From an uncultured Syntrophomonadaceae bacterium (lineage in GTDB: Bacteria > Bacillota > Syntrophomonadia > Syntrophomonadales > Syntrophomonadaceae): a stretch of DNA of 5,726 nt. Positions 5,239-5,726 of this stretch are shown one piece after another. How positions within the stretch are numbered: position 1 is the first letter of the stretch; every line of letters starts with the position of its first letter. Location: assembly GCA_944391275.1 (NCBI GenBank), contig CALXSZ010000003.1, positions 1 to 5,726 of the forward strand. Direction: 5' to 3'. The notes under the pieces are model-generated. The model did no database searches and was not told the DNA's origin. It saw only the letters and a list, made by a program, of their open reading frames with translations. The position numbers and the translations under genes are program-made.

Positions 5239-5726
5239 TTAAAATAACCCCACGATCGTTCCATCTTCCAATAGGTCAATAACTTCCGCCGTTGGTTTTT
5301 TCCCTAACCCCGGCATCGTCATAATCGCCCCTGTGAGCACGACAATAAAGCCGGCTCCAGCCGAAAGACGCACTTCTTGGATATGCATCGTAAATCCTTC
5401 CGGACGTCCCTTTAAATCCGCATTATCTGAGAAAGAATACTGGGTTTTTGCCATACAGATGGGAAGATCCCCATAGCCCTGTTTTTCCAATTCCGCAATC
5501 GTCGTATTCGCCGCTTTATTATAGACCACTTCTTTGGCCCCATAAATTTCACGGCAAATTGTTGCAATTTTATCTTTTATCGGTTGCTGGGTATCATACA
5601 ATACTTTAAAATCAGAAGGTTCTTCTGCCGCTTCAACCACCTTTTGCGCTAATTCAATTCCGCCTTCTCCGCCTTTCGCCCAAACCTGCGATAAAGCCAT
5701 GCGAACGCCCATGCGATTGCACAACT
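5239..5726 (-). CDS. fhs: Formate--tetrahydrofolate ligase, C-terminal part
   Basis: The last roughly 162 codons of an enzyme usually about 555 residues long are present; the rest lies beyond the right edge. The enzyme joins formate to tetrahydrofolate using ATP, giving 10-formyl-tetrahydrofolate in the cytosol for one-carbon metabolism, and in acetogens for the methyl branch of the Wood-Ljungdahl pathway. Diagnostic stretches are LSQVWAKGGEGGIELAQKV, DLPICMAKTQYSFSDN, GRPEGFTMHIQEVRLSAGAG, FIVVLTGAIMTMPGLGK and the C-terminal TIVGLF before TAA. The frame continues upstream through TTG TGC AAT at the edge, so the ATG codons seen near 5712 and 5700 are internal, not starts. Nothing looks damaged. 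Its gap of more than 650 bases to the VTC gene and the two intervening promoters indicate a separate transcription unit. Confidence 0.96.
   Translation of the reverse strand, partial: LCNRMGVRMALSQVWAKGGEGGIELAQKVVEAAEEPSDFKVLYDTQQPIKDKIATICREIYGAKEVVYNKAANTTIAELEKQGYGDLPICMAKTQYSFSDNADLKGRPEGFTMHIQEVRLSAGAGFIVVLTGAIMTMPGLGKKPTAEVIDLLEDGTIVGLF

Overview
The window is read almost entirely from the minus strand and looks like a piece of a Bacillota (probably clostridial) chromosome. The evidence for this is strong AGGAG-type ribosome sites, sigma-A type promoters, a c-di-GMP-I riboswitch with an intrinsic terminator, a formate--tetrahydrofolate ligase, and a CotH-family lipoprotein. I cannot name the genus.

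Layout in the direction of transcription, from high to low coordinates. (1) 5726-5239: the C-terminal part of formate--tetrahydrofolate ligase (fhs), cut by the window edge. (2) 5238-4570: a 669-base gap with no convincing protein gene. It holds a perfect 9-bp hairpin (5084-5109), a good promoter (5027-4999), a cluster of long perfect inverted repeats whose loops are complementary to each other (4941-4846), a second promoter (4746-4717), a c-di-GMP-I (GEMM-I) aptamer (about 4711-4632) and an intrinsic terminator (4638-4585) ending two bases before the Shine-Dalgarno site of the next gene. (3) 4569 to the left edge: four tightly spaced genes (gaps of 14, 29 and 21 bases), each with its own good ribosome site. 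They encode a VTC-type polyphosphate polymerase domain protein, a five-segment DUF4956 membrane protein, a CotH-kinase-like lipoprotein, and a membrane-anchored TIM-barrel glycosidase with a C-terminal DOMON/CBM9-like domain that runs off the window.

How it fits together: the four genes look like one operon switched by cyclic di-GMP through transcription termination. The last bases of the aptamer are also the 5' arm of the terminator stem, so the two folds exclude each other. Ligand binding should therefore favour read-through (a genetic ON switch), the usual direction for biofilm or surface functions. VTC plus DUF4956 suggests a cytosolic polymer-making enzyme paired with a membrane partner. 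CotH and the glycosidase would act outside the membrane on surface protein or polysaccharide. From memory, such VTC/DUF4956/CotH sets sit near exopolysaccharide (Pel-like) genes in Bacillota, but no such gene is visible here.

The most interesting items are the riboswitch-controlled VTC-DUF4956-CotH-glycosidase operon and the unexplained kissing-hairpin-like element lying between two tandem promoters upstream of it.
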